In this document: piece after piece, positions 23,178 to 34,099 of the stretch
Numbering within the stretch: position 1 is the first letter of the stretch
How the letters are laid out: each line of letters starts with the position of its first letter
Source of the DNA: Scleroderma bovista
Lineage: Eukaryota > Basidiomycota > Agaricomycetes > Boletales > Sclerodermataceae
DNA length: 39,980 bases
Direction of reading: 5' to 3'
NCBI GenBank assembly: GCA_037178675.1
Contig: JAYMGJ010000565.1
Coordinates: forward strand, 1 to 39,980
Notes under the pieces: model-generated
Database searches by the model: none
What the model was told of the DNA's origin: nothing
Seen by the model: the letters and a program-made list of their open reading frames with translations, nothing else
Translations under genes and position numbers: made by a program

Positions 23178-24929
23178 TTAACCAAAAATCAGATGAAGTG
23201 TGTACGCAGTAAGCCCCGTCATCGTTCCAAACATCAGAATATACTGTGGTATCAAAAATGCTGCCAGATGTGTTGCAGTTCCAGTACCAGAGTAAACTTG
23301 CGTCAGATAGACCTGGAGGAATACGCCAGTAAGTCCTATCCATGACACTTCTATAACATCACATACTTGTGTCGTTGATGTCGGTAGGCACGACATGAAA
23401 CTACACAGTATGCATCAGATCAGGCTATCGTTAACAGCCAAAGGAAGCGTCATACATGCATATAAATCTTAGTACGTTGTTCTCAGAATCAATTATACCG
23501 ACCTGGGTAAGGCTTTGACATATGATGACACCCAATACAGGCATGATTATCAACCTTGAGGCTGCTAGCGCACTGATAGAAGCAATCGGTAATGAACGCC
23601 AGCTACCATTCGGAAGCTGGAGTCTCGCGAGGGCGGATCCAAGGCAGATGAGTCCCAAAGGAATAGAGGCACCTCCAATAAAGGTAGCTGTGTTCATCAG
23701 GATAGCAAGTGGAGGCCGTCCATCAGGCGCAGGTGAGAACTTGACACCTGGAACACCTGATACAAACAGCGCTTTAAGCGATGGAACCACAGATATGAGG
23801 AAAGAAATTATAATGGTCAACGAGGGTGGAGACATTGCAGATCGAATCATCCTGTATGCCTTTCTGATCATTTGCCTTCGGCTGTCCACAGGAGCTATTT
23901 CAGATTTAATTGATGTAGCTTCTTTTTCGTCTTGGCTATATATTTGCGATGCCGCACCGTGGTTGGTATCATTGGACTCTATCGGTACTCGTCCCTCCAT
24001 GACGGTGGTGCACGTTTCTGCATCAGATTCATGTTGCTTCTTACTCGAGCGGTGCAGGACTCGGCCAGCGAGCCCTGCGAATGTGGATGCCACCTTTTTC
24101 TGCTTCAAGCGCAAGCGCTCCTGGACCTCGATATCTTCTATGTCTTCACCTTCGTAGTCCATCACTATCCATTGTATACCTCCAAGGGTGAAGAGCGTTA
24201 TCTAACTGGTCGTTAGTCTCCACATCACTAGTAAACAAGGATCGGACGAACAATGTAGACAAGCACAAAAACTGAAAGGTATGCAACAGCTAGATTTTCG
24301 TCTTCTGTCCCATTGAAAGGTGCCGAAGCCATGAGGCTCATAACCACCGCCGTCGCTGTACTCTCTCGTTCAGGCACGACAAGAAAGATATACATTAGAC
24401 GCACGGATGTCACCAGTGTTTGCCCATCCCCCAGCAACAAGAAAACCATACCGAAATCTATGTGGAACCCAGAACAGTTTTTTTGATTATCCACGACATG
24501 GTCAATCCGATTGCCTCGTAAAGGATAGCGACCAAGAAAAGAGGTCCTGGAAGACAAGATTATTGTATTCGATGTGAATATGATAGACGATAGAAGTACC
24601 ACGCATCAAGAGAGCGGATACTTTGCAAGTTGAATGCCGGGACAATTTTTGAGAAAATCAACATAGGAAAGGTAATGTTCTATTGTCGTTCAGAAGAACA
24701 CTTTGGAGGACAAGTGGGTTCTCTTACGAGCGTGATTTGTCCAGCCTACGGCAGCTGTGGGAGAGAATATTCCAGCCTTCGTGATGGCAAACCCGCATGC
24801 TACACAGAGAAAGCTAATCAGTGTAAGTGTCGACGAAGTAATCGCGAGAGATTTTATTTGATTGACCCACAGTCTGATGAGAGGTGGTACAGAGACCCAG
24901 ACAAGCATTCCTGTGGAGACAGTGTTCAT
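23178..24929 (-). pseudogene. Decayed ECM3-like auxin-efflux-carrier copy
   Basis: Inverted paralogue of the intact carrier at 26389-28130. Eight exons can be aligned: 24929-24871, 24813-24728, 24679-24607, 24546-24405, 24355-24252, 24201-23456, 23400-23367 and 23312-23178. Their lengths are 59, 86, 73, 142, 104, 746, 34 and 135 nt, against 59, 88, 73, 141, 104, 746, 34 and 135 in the intact copy. Lesions: 2 nt missing in exon 2 inside the conserved GAGQ motif, 1 nt extra in an A7 run in exon 4, and the intron 3 donor reading AT instead of GT (24606-24605). Exons 5-8 remain open and still encode the loop, SGVPGVKFSPAPDG, FIGGASIPLGLICLG and VYLTQVYSGTGTATHLAAFLIPQY. The encoded membrane carrier is therefore interrupted before its second half. 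Transcription is possible, but a full-length product is not expected. Confidence 0.87.
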
Positions 24930-25033
24930 GGCTGCTATATGTGCTATCCAGTGAAGGAGGAGGCTATAGCCGACAAGTGCCGGGGTCCACTAAAGGTGAG
25001 TGTAGTTATTAATGCATCTGTACCCTGCGGGTA

Positions 25034-25041
25034 TATTTATA
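25034..25041 (-). promoter_or_regulatory. TATA box of the decayed carrier copy
   Basis: TATAAATA on the minus strand, about 105 bp upstream of the ATG at 24929. The aligned position upstream of the intact copy shows no TATA-like string. Confidence 0.5.
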
Positions 25042-25068
25042 CTGACTTGCATGCATATAGAGTAGACC

Positions 25069-25082
25069 CCCTTAAGCGGACC
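25069..25082 (-). repeat. Conserved 5' box, left copy
   Basis: GGTCCGCTTAAGGG lies about 140-150 bp upstream of the decayed copy's ATG. It matches 26222-26235 exactly, in mirrored position, while the flanking bases have diverged. Confidence 0.75.
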
Positions 25083-26221
25083 GGAAGGTGTTCCCCCTCT
25101 CTCACGCTGTCGATGGTGCAATCCCTTGTACCCATTGAACGCATTTGGGATCGCATCGTACTACATAATACCTGTCTTTTCTACCACTAGATGCTAAACG
25201 ATGGACTTTATCAGCAACCAAGACATTTAACGTTAGATTTTTTCCCCTCACATAAATGGCACATGGACTGCAAACCGAGAATCTTCAAACGGTCTGTTGC
25301 CTTCTGTTGCTTTTGCACCGTTATTACGAAGAGGGTATGGACTACTGGTCCGAACGATGGCATACGAATAGGAAGGCTTAGAGATACTAGGCTCGGTCAT
25401 CACGCGTTTAGCCGCACTACAGTCTAGTAATACGTCACTGCTCACAAGGTACATACGTAAATATGACCGTACCTGAGTATTAACGCTCTTAGGATTACAA
25501 CCAGTCAATATCTCAGAAACGCGCATTGCAGTTCCCAGCATATATTTTTCATAACCATTGCTGTTGGTTCAATACTGGAAATTATCTCACATCCATTACC
25601 ACCTTGGTGGTGCGGCCCAGGGTAGGAACACACCGGAATCACACCTCCAGAGTTTGCATACCACTCTAGGGCTTCTAATGAAAACGAAATTCTTCGAGTC
25701 AAAGCCAGGGGGTGAAAAATAGGTTCAGTCTACATTGGAACAGCCGACTGACTAGCGTACGCTACTAAAAACAGAGGTAATGGGACACATAACACTCAGG
25801 AAAAAGTGACATGATAAGCACAGCATGCAATGTCATGCACATGATTTCAAAGGCCTGAAGGATCCAGAATGGAAGCACTTGACGGTCCGATGCAATCTTA
25901 TTCCGTGTCCAATTTTCCATACTTCCTGGATACAGAATTCACAGTAAGCGACAGACCGTTCGAAAACAACTTAGTTGCAGTCTGGGTAATGCATATGCGT
26001 CCCCGCACATGAGGTTGAAACTTGATCAGTGTCACTGATATCTAGAGCCAATCGGTTCAGAGGTATGAAAACAGACAGGTATTATGTAGTCACCGCTGGG
26101 CAGGCGCAATGGAGGGGACAGTCGCCTTCGGTGTCATGTACGATGTCACCTAAATGCACCTAACTTAACCCCAAGTTGCGCCTTGACAGCGTGCGACAGT
26201 GCGATTTCAGTCCTTTCGGCG

Positions 26222-26235
26222 GGTCCGCTTAAGGG
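26222..26235 (+). repeat. Conserved 5' box, right copy
   Basis: GGTCCGCTTAAGGG lies about 155-165 bp upstream of the intact copy's ATG and is identical to the box upstream of the decayed copy. It may be a promoter element, or simply a well-preserved part of the duplication. Confidence 0.75.
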
Positions 26236-26388
26236 TTTGCTCTGACCAAGCTGACATGTGCATGACCTCTGCCGGAAGCCAGCATTCATGAAATGACCAG
26301 ATGCCGGCCCCCATACAGATAGCCTGATAACCACTCTCACCTCTAGTGGGAACACTCGTCGCCTTTTCCAACCGCACAAATTGCAGCA

Positions 26389-28130
26389 ATGGACGGTATC
26401 TCCGTAGGAATGCTTGTCTGGGTCTCCGTGCAACCTCTCATCCGCCTGTGGGTCAATCAAAGACAATCTCTGAGGAATGTCTTCGTTAACACCTGCACTG
26501 GTTAGCTTTTTCTGTGTAGCATGCGGATTTGCTATCACGAAGGCTGGACTATTCTCTCCGACAGCTGCTATAGGGGCTGGACAGATCGTTCTCGTAAGAG
26601 AACCGCTTGTTTCCCAGATGGCGATTCTGAAAGATAATAGAACATCACTCTTCCCATGTTACTTTTCTCGAAGATTGTCCCAGCGTTCAACTCACAAAGT
26701 ATGAGTTCCCTCGGTATGTCGTACTTCTATCGCGTGAATTTGGGGTATGGAAACCTTGTCTTCCTAGGACCTCTTTTCTTGGTCGCTATTCTTTACGAGG
26801 CGATCGGATTGGCTTTGTCTTGGACAATCAAACAGTTGTTCTGGGTTCCACACAGATTTCGGAATGGCATCCTTGTCGCTGGCGGATGGGCAAACATTGG
26901 TGACATCCGTGCGTCTTGTTCGTATCTCTGTTGGTGTACCTGACCGAGAGTGTACAGCGATGGCAGTGATTATGAGCATCATGGCTTCTGCGCCCTTCAA
27001 TGGGTCAGACGACGTAAATCTTGCTGTTGCGTACCTTTCAGTCTTTGTGTTTGTTTTCACCGTGCGTCCAAGCTTTCTTTAGTGATGTGGAGACTAACGA
27101 CCAGTCAGATAACGCTCTTCACCCTTGGAGGTATGAAATGGATAGAGATGGACTACGACGGGGAAGAAATCGAAGATATCACGGTCCAGGAGAGCCTACG
27201 CATGAAGCAGAAGAAGGTGGCGACTGCATTTACAAGCTTCGTCCACCAAGCCTTGCGCCACTTAAGCATTAAGAAGCAACATTCTGATGCGGAGATGTGT
27301 ATCGCAGTCGTTGAGGGACGAGTATCGATGGGATCCGATGACTTTAACAGCAGAGCGAGGCGACAAACATCTAGCCAAGACGAAAAAGAAGCCGCATCCA
27401 GTAAATCTGAAATAGCTCCTGTGAGCGCCCGAAGACGAATGATCAGAAATGGATACAACATGATTCGATCTGCAATGTGCCCACCTTCGTTATCCATTAT
27501 CATTTCCTTCATCACCTCGATGGTTCCAACGCTCAAAGCTCTATTTGTATCAGGTGTTCCAGGTGTCAAAATTTCGCCTGCGCCTGATGGACAGCCTCCG
27601 CTCGCCATCTTAATGAACATAGCTACCTTTATCGGAGGGGCCTCTGTTCCGCTAGGACTCACCTGCCTTGGGTCTGCCCTCGCGAGGCTTCGGGTTTCAC
27701 ATGATAGCTGGCGTTCATTGCCGATTGCTTCTATCAGTGCACTGGCAACTGCAAGGCTGATAATCATGCCTGTATTGGGTGTCACCATTTGCCAAGGTCT
27801 TACCCATGTCGGCGTAATTGATTCCGAGAACCATGTGCTGCGATTTGTATGCATGTATGGTGTCTTCTTGGGTGTATGCCACCACCTGATCTAATAAATA
27901 CCGTCCAGTTTCGTGTCATGCCTACCAACGTCAACATCACAGGTGTGATGATTTTGGTACTGTCATAGATAGGGCTTACCAGCTTATCCCCCCAGGTTTT
28001 TCTGACTCAAGTTTACTCTGGTACAGGAACTGCAACACATTTGGCAGCGTTTCTGATACCACAGTATGTTCTGATGTTCGGAACGATGACGGGGCTCACC
28101 TCATACACACTTCATCTACTATTCGGTTAA
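26389..28130 (+). CDS. ECM3-like auxin-efflux-carrier family transporter
   Basis: Predicted multi-span carrier of the AEC/PIN-like family, related to yeast ECM3. Fungal members sit mostly in internal membranes and their substrates are poorly known. Eight exons: 26389-26447, 26506-26593, 26641-26713, 26768-26908, 26958-27061, 27109-27854, 27909-27942 and 27996-28130, giving 459 residues. The N-terminal span MLVWVSVQPLIRL runs into FFCVACGFAITKAGLF and GAGQIVLNITLPML. FWVPHRFRNGILVAGGWANIGD and SIMASAPFNG follow. A long charged cytosolic loop begins EMDYDGEEIED. The second half has FVSGVPGVKISPAPDG, FIGGASVPLGLTCLGSALA and VFLTQVYSGTGTATHLAAF. Odd: the usual PTAVVMS is PMAVIMS here. It stands head to head with a decayed copy. 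Confidence 0.93.
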
Positions 28131-29245
28131 ACGGCCTCTTGCCAGGGTGCAAGTCATGATTGCACAAACACCAATGCTTTCCTTGTTGGTATTCATAGTT
28201 GTATTTTGCATGTATTGTGGAGAGTCGGACTTGGCTCGTTCAATGGAATGGAAAAAGGGCATTTGTACAAGCGCTCATCGTCAGAGCAAACCCTAGGGCC
28301 TGCGTCATAGTTAGGCAGAGCTTCAAACGTAGATGCCAACCACTGACTTTGCTGGTGAGGGCACCCCTTCCTAGTCGTCGACTTGTTCTTTGAACCTGGG
28401 GAGTCAAGTTGCCGAGCCACAACAGTGTGCTGAGTGAGTCAAGTCAGGATAAATCGACTTAGTACTCGTTCCTAGGGATTCAACGTCTAACCTTGTTTGC
28501 ATTTTTAGCTGCATCTGATATATTAGGAAGCTGATGGAAACACACTTGCCAAGCCATCTTCGACACAGTTTCAAACTTGACGAGAGAGTTGAATTAACAT
28601 TTGTTTGGTCGCTGGAAACCGGAGACAAGTGACGATGGTTATTTTTGGGTCCGTCTAGGGGAGACGACCATTTATGGCAATTACATCGATGCTCGCAATG
28701 TCCTCAGTGCTGGTTGCGAGGGGAAGCACCATGATCAAACGAATGAATCGACTGTTAGTAGTACTGCGGTGCACTGCAGTTGATATCGTTGGGTTGCATT
28801 AGAACCTATACCAACCCCTTTCCGACCTCCTGGTGCTTGAGATCCATCCTCTGAAAGCCTGCCACGTAGCAGACTTCGGAAAATCCCCCAAAAAATCAAT
28901 CGTCGTTATAGGAAGACTTGTAGCCAAGTAGAAAACCTGTGGCAGCACCCTCTGTTTATACCACAATCCGATACTGGGATTTTGGAAGCGAGATCACACT
29001 TTCAAAATTGTCACACATAGCTTCTCTAGATTTGATGAGGATGATGACAGTGAATTCCCAATTCCAATACTGGAATGGGCGTCCTCATGATGAATGGTGG
29101 TGAGTCCAGTGTAGGTACAGGATCATGGTGACCATGACACTCCGTAAGTGGACCTGAAATGATCGTTAATATGCGACGAGGGGTGGCTTATAAATCCCTA
29201 GTGCCCTTCATGTGGTCTACTGAATGTCGCACTCGCAGCTATGAT

Positions 29246-29273
29246 GGGGGGGGGGGGGGGGGGGGGGGGGGGG
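29246..29273 (+). repeat. Poly-G tract, 28 nt
   Basis: An uninterrupted run of 28 G, preceded by TGAT and followed by TCAATT. Such a run can form a G-quadruplex and is prone to length change and to sequencing error, so the exact length is uncertain. Confidence 0.9.
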
Positions 29274-29917
29274 TCAATTTCCGCACTGCAAGTAATAATA
29301 TTGACATCCTGCACTTCACGTGCAGATCCTCAACTTGCGAAATGCATGTCAAGTTGTCTTTGTATGGCAGCAACAGCCGCTCAGATGCCCCTCGACCCTG
29401 TGGCGGAACAATGGTAGCCAGGCGCAACTATCATATCAGCTTGTTTTACAGCCGTTCACAAACCACAACACTTGCCTTTTTACATCGATCTGCCTTGCTG
29501 AATTTACAAGGGATTGCGCGGCCCTTGTGATTAAGTTTTAAGATCGGGACGAAGGCTGCTAATTTGAACTTCGGCACTGTAAAAACCAACCATATCACTA
29601 GTCATCACCTACAGAACAACTTCGACTCGGCTGCGTCGTGTTAGTTATTAGGTCTATGTAGTGCATGGTGAGACGATACGTCACAGTAACAGGAAAGTCA
29701 ACTTCGGAGTCAGCTTGGGACGTTTACGATATGTGACTGTAGAGCGCTGCCTATACTGGGATAAATCCTTTGTGCCAGGGTGATCTGGTCGCTAGGCTGA
29801 GCAGAGGAGACCTAGTGGGCGTTAGTGGATGGCGTATTGTTATTGTATGAACTTAAAGGTGTTCGTAGACCCGTAAGGTGCAGCTGGAAGAATGTCCACA
29901 ACCAAATCTTGGGATGG

Positions 29918-29928
29918 GGAATCGAACC
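29918..29928 (-). other. tRNA-like Pol III B-box
   Basis: GGTTCGATTCC on the minus strand is a perfect match to the B-box consensus (GGTTCGANNCC). About 40 nt upstream is a poor A-box candidate, TGACTACATAGG. The surrounding bases do not fold into T, anticodon or acceptor stems, so this is not called as a tRNA. It may be a decayed tRNA or SINE remnant, or chance. Confidence 0.2.
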
Positions 29929-30594
29929 ACTTTGCTGATTAGAGAGGTCCTATGTAGTCAACCTTCGGTCCCCCTCGGTGTGAGTGAGTGAGAAGCAGGC
30001 GTGCCAGCACACGTTGTTCATTTGTTCCATTTCGAGAAACGTACGATGGTTAGGTTCATTGCAGTGTGACGGCTTTGCAAGGTCTGAGGAGAAGATAACG
30101 TCGAAGTTCGACTCCAGTCAACGAGTTGTTCGGTGTGATGTCGACCTCTTTTGTCATCACTTCCCTCTCCCCGCCTCCAGAGTCCAGAGTCATAGCCTGC
30201 TGTTGAAGTAGTAGTACTGTCACAAACCAACTCACACGTGTTATGTAACCTACGCGCCCATCGTTGGATGAATCACCTCATGTTCCCAGACCATCACGTC
30301 CTAGAACGTAATTTGGTAATGGTAAGAATTTTCACCACCTCAGAGGCAAGTGAAGTGTACGAGTCGACTGTTCGCCGACCTGCAATCTCTTGCAATGGTT
30401 GATAGGGACAGCCTCTACATGATGGACGGCGAATGTAGCCTGTGATGTTCAGTTCATCACAGAGCGACGATGGGCGTCATTGCACCCGAAGAAGGCCAGG
30501 ACGTTACCCAGTTCCGTAACCGATCGAGCGTCGCAAAAACGACCTTTTCACCGAGATCTGGCTGTTAGTTAGTCAGCTTCATCACCCGCACCAT

Positions 30595-30602
30595 TATAAA
30601 AG
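30595..30602 (+). promoter_or_regulatory. TATA box of the acetate transporter gene
   Basis: TATAAAAG lies about 80 bp before the ATG and is followed by a CT-rich stretch (TTTTTCCTCTCTTCTCTCC), the usual layout of strongly expressed fungal promoters. Confidence 0.65.
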
Positions 30603-30682
30603 GGTTCGGCCATATTTGTTTGAACTTTAGCATTCGTGTTCTTTTTCCTCTCTTCTCTCCTCCCTTGCTAATACTTGCTGCC

Positions 30683-31678
30683 ATGTCTGAAGCTGACAAC
30701 TTGGGACCATCCAACGGCTACTACGAGAGACAAACCAACTTTGCTCCTCGTCCATGCAAGATTGCCAACCCTGCAGCCCTGTAAGTCCTCAATGAACATC
30801 TCGCCGTCGTGGCTGACGATCCGTTTCCAGTGGTCTGTTCTCTTTTGCGTCGACAACATTTATTCTTTCCCTATACAATGTCAATGCCCGCGATGTTGCC
30901 GTCCCTAACGTTGTTGTCGGTATGGCTGTCTTCTGTGGTGGCCTCGCTCAACTCCTCGCTGGTATGTGGGAGTTCCCTCGCGGCAATACCTTTGGAGCAA
31001 CTGGTAAGCGTTTAGCCCTGTTTATTGTTTCGGTGCGTCCATATTAGCGGGTGTCCTGGTGATCTCGGATACGGAATAGACCGTGATCATTATTCCCGGG
31101 CGTCTTGGTCCCGTGTCCCATTTGACCATGTTTGACCATGTGTCGAGCCGTTCTTCCCCCGCAACGTGTTACTTCCATCAGCAACTTCAGAAGTTCGCAT
31201 TTTGATGTCCGGTCGTCTAACTGATTAATGCTATGACCACAGCCTTTACCTCCTATGGCGCTTTCTGGATGTCATACGCCACGATCTTGATCCCAGGATC
31301 GGGTATCATAGAGGCGTACGGCACAAATACACATGAGTTCTCCCAAGCCATCGGTATCTACTTGATTACATGGTTTGTCTTGACTGTCATGCTTCTGTAA
31401 GTCCTTCCTCTACGAAATGCATTCGTGTTCTGACACTTGGTGACAGCATCGGTGCCCTCCGTCGTAACGTTGGCCTCATTGCATTGCTCTTCTTCCTGGC
31501 CCTCACCTTCTTGCTTCTTGCTGTTGCTGCCTGGACGGGCAATGTTACCATCAACAAGACAGGTGGTGGATTTGGTATCTTGACTGCGTGGATCGCGTAC
31601 TACTGTGGTCTGAGTGATCTGCTTGTTAAGGGTGAGAGTTGGTTCACGCTCCCCATGGGCTCTATCAAGCAGGAGTGA
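30683..31678 (+). CDS. ATO/GPR1-FUN34-YaaH acetate transporter
   Basis: Predicted plasma-membrane channel for acetate or related short monocarboxylates and possibly ammonium; fungal members include Ady2/ATO and Gpr1. Four exons: 30683-30780, 30831-31003, 31243-31396 and 31447-31678, giving 218 residues. The family signature NPAALGLFSFA lies at residues 29-39, where most members have NPAPLGL. The six expected membrane spans are visible: FASTTFILSLY, VVVGMAVFCGGLAQLLAGMW, a span starting GAFWMSYATILIP, a span in IGIYLITWFVLTVMLL, LIALLFFLALTFLLLAVAAW and GILTAWIAYYCGLSDLL. MWEFPRGNTFGATAFTSYGAFW is the conserved loop, interrupted by intron 2. The chain ends LPMGSIKQE. It has its own TATA box. 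Confidence 0.95.
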
Positions 31679-32267
31679 GTCGATCGAAGCTAGAGTTATC
31701 TGGGCACGTTTGTACACGGTTGTGGCGCCTGGATGACGGTCTTCTCCATTTAGTATGCCTACGGATGTCCTTTTCATTTGATGGTTTCGCTTTTTGTTTT
31801 ACCGTTATGATTGGTACCACCGCTCGTTTATACCGCCTGGTCGAATGTGACCCTTATACCCCCTCGTCTTGTGAGCATGTTCTGTAAAAGGCTGGCACTG
31901 ACCAGATTGTTGGATGTCTAGTACATTACCTTTTCGTTGTAAGCATGTTGATCGTTACAGCCCAATAATGTACATCATCATACAGGTTGGTCGATGACAG
32001 TTGCCTCCAAGCCAGACAGTAGGATCAAAAGCCTCCGGACCATAGCAGTAGACTTGCTGGTGTTATCTGACGAGATGACCCACTCGAGAGCCAACACGTG
32101 CAATTCGCCAGTCGCTCCCAAGTACGAGGAGCACTAGTGACTCCTTTACTTACGTCGCATACTAGGAGGTCCGTTCCGGCACCGGCCGAAACTCCGCTAT
32201 TACCCTTTCCTCACCCCCACTGATTTTGTGAAATAGGCGAGAGATCTTTTTTTTCTTTGTAGCCATC
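31679..32267. other. Intergenic spacer before NAP1
   Basis: Holds the 3' end of the acetate-transporter transcript and the NAP1 promoter. A T-rich run ending TTTCTTTGTAG just before the NAP1 ATG could be the 3' end of a leader intron or simply a pyrimidine tract. Confidence 0.45.
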
Positions 32268-33748
32268 ATGTCCCCCCACGTCCCCATCGCTCAGGGCGAT
32301 ATAACTGCCCCGACACCACAGAACACCCCCTTGACACAGGCTCCAATTGCGTTGGGGCTGTCCCGCCCCACGGTTCCTGACATCTCCGAAGATAACGAGC
32401 CTGCCGAAACCGATGGTAACGATTCAAATCTCCCCCCTGGTGCCCGTGCTGCAATGCTCGGTTTAGTCCAGGGGCGACTTGCAGATCTCGTTGGAAAGAG
32501 CTCTGGTTACATCGAGAACCTGCCTGTCGAAGTAAAGAAGAGCATCGAGGGACTCAAAGGCGTGCAGGTGAAGCAGAACGAGCTTCAAAATCAGTTCAGA
32601 CGAGAGTGCCTAGAGCTCGAGAAGAAGGTGCGGTTGTCCTTTTACACTTCTTGTCCATTCTCATCGGTTGGGGCCACACCCTGTAGTATCTTGAACTCCA
32701 AACCCCTTTGTATGAGCGGCGCATTGCCATCATCTCCGGTACGGCAAAGGCTACTCCAGAAGAAATCGCAGCAGGAAAGGAGCTCTCCATAAAGGAAGAT
32801 GAGAACTACACGCCTATACCTGACGATTCCTCTGTTGATCCGGCGCCAATCCCAGAGTTTTGGCTCACAGCTCTTCGTAATCACGTTGGGCTGTCAGAAC
32901 TTATCACCGAGCGGGATGCTGGTGCTCTCAAACATCTCGCCGATATCCGCCTTTCGTACCTTCCCAGCGACGAGCCCAAGCCAGGATTTAAAATCACCTT
33001 CCACTTCAGCGCAAACGACTACTTCGAGAATGAGGTATTGGAAAAAACCTATCTCTACCAGGAGGAGGTTGGATATTCTGGCGACTTCGTCTACGATCGG
33101 GCGATCGGGACGGAGATCAAGTGGAAGGAGGACAAAGACTTGACTAAGGAGTTTGAAATCAAGAAACAACGCAACAAAAGTCGAGTTTCTTTTTCTTTTT
33201 TCAAGCTCTTGTGTTTGTCAGACACTTACGATCAGATACGTTATCAGACACGAACCGCACCCGCTTAGTTCGCAAAGCACGGCCAACCGATTCCTTCTTC
33301 AACTTCTTCAGTCCCCCTGTTCCTCCGGTCAATGAGGATGACCTCGACGACGAAGAGCTTGAGGAACTGGAGGAGAAGCTTGAGATGGACTACCAGATCG
33401 GCGAAGACCTCAAGGAAAAGGTATTGCCAGGCTCCTTCTCAGATTTGCAACTCGTTGACGTCCTGCAGATCATCCCACGTGCCATCGACTACTTCACAGG
33501 CAAGGCTCTCGAGTACGACATGATGGATGAGGATGAGGATGATTTCGAGGATTTCGATGATGATGACGATGGCCAATTCGACGACGATGTATGATTATTC
33601 AGACTTGTGAGGCCCATGTGTTTGTTCATCTATTTCCCAGGATTCCGAATCAGATAATGAGCCTCCTGCAAGACGACGGGGTCCTCCAAAGGGCCGTGGT
33701 GGTAATGCTGCTGGGGCCGTCAACCCAGAAGAATGCAAAAACCAGTAA
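32268..33748 (+). CDS. NAP1: Nucleosome assembly protein 1 (NAP1)
   Basis: Histone H2A-H2B chaperone that shuttles between cytosol and nucleus and takes part in nucleosome assembly. Four exons: 32268-32627, 32687-33179, 33248-33588 and 33641-33748, giving 433 residues. The disordered N-terminus leads into the long dimerisation helix ([19 protein letters not shown] and [16 protein letters not shown], joined across intron 1). The NAP fold includes [67 protein letters not shown] and [13 protein letters not shown]. An acidic tail of Asp/Glu (about 378-398) binds histones. The last exon adds an Arg/Gly patch and ends NPEECKNQ, a CaaX-like tail like the prenylated CKQQ of animal NAP1 proteins. Length is normal and nothing is broken. 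Confidence 0.96.
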
Positions 33749-34099
33749 ACGACGGACCCACAGCTAAAAGTACCATCTTTTGACGGTGTATACATTTGGT
33801 TTCACCTCGCGTCATCTCTTCAATCAATTTCATTTCATCCGAATGTCTTTCAATTTCTGTACTCAATCCTACCTTTTCCATTGTGTGGCCTCCGTGCTGT
33901 TGACTACATGTCGTTTAATGAGGTTGTTAATGGTTAGGCTAGCTCTTCTCTTAAGGCGGCGTCTATTTTCGAACGCTTGCGGGCAACGTACCGACATCCG
34001 GATCTATGGTGCATAGTGGTTCAACATTCAAAATTAAGGGATAAATAAATAATGTAGGTTATATGGGACACCTTAAGGGTCTCCCAAATATTGAAATGA
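33749..34099. other. Convergent 3' region
   Basis: This 351-bp space lies between the NAP1 stop and the stop of the secreted-protein gene on the other strand. It holds the two 3' untranslated regions and no coding sequence. Confidence 0.55.

Larger units (their letters stand above)
23178..25111 (-). repeat. Left arm of inverted gene duplication
   Basis: This arm covers the decayed carrier gene and about 180 bp of its 5' flank. The partner arm is 26185-28130 on the opposite strand. The outermost match seen by eye is GACAGCGTG (25103-25111 reversed, and 26185-26193). No similarity is seen beyond the stop codons, so the 3' break lies close to the end of the coding sequence. The arms are separated by about 1.1 kb. 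Confidence 0.8.
24930..26388. other. Intergenic region between the two carrier copies
   Basis: This 1.46-kb space lies between head-to-head starts. Its two ends are the duplicated 5' flanks, each carrying GGTCCGCTTAAGGG (reversed at 25069-25082; direct at 26222-26235). The central about 1.07 kb (25112-26184) shows no recognisable coding sequence. Open frames at 24630-25190 (plus) and 26146-26538 (minus) resemble each other only because they read the backs of the duplicated first exons. Confidence 0.6.
26185..28130 (+). repeat. Right arm of inverted gene duplication
   Basis: This arm covers the intact carrier gene and its 5' flank. It pairs with 23178-25111. Introns as well as exons are recognisably related (for example intron 1 starts GTGGGTCAATCAA in both), so the duplication was at DNA level and not by retroposition. 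Confidence 0.8.
28131..30682. other. 2.55-kb stretch without a recognised gene
   Basis: Contains the 28-nt poly-G tract at 29246-29273, a tRNA-like B-box on the minus strand at 29918-29928, and the promoter of the acetate transporter at its right end. Open frames are short and unsupported. Confidence 0.45.

Noticed and set aside
24630..25190. A 186-codon plus-strand frame resembling the minus-strand frame at 26146-26538
   Set aside because: Both read the backs of the first exons of the inverted carrier copies. Their similarity comes from the duplication, not from a shared protein.
29860..29990. tRNA gene suggested by a perfect B-box on the minus strand
   Set aside because: The T, anticodon and acceptor stems do not pair and the A-box is poor, so at most it is a decayed tRNA or SINE remnant.
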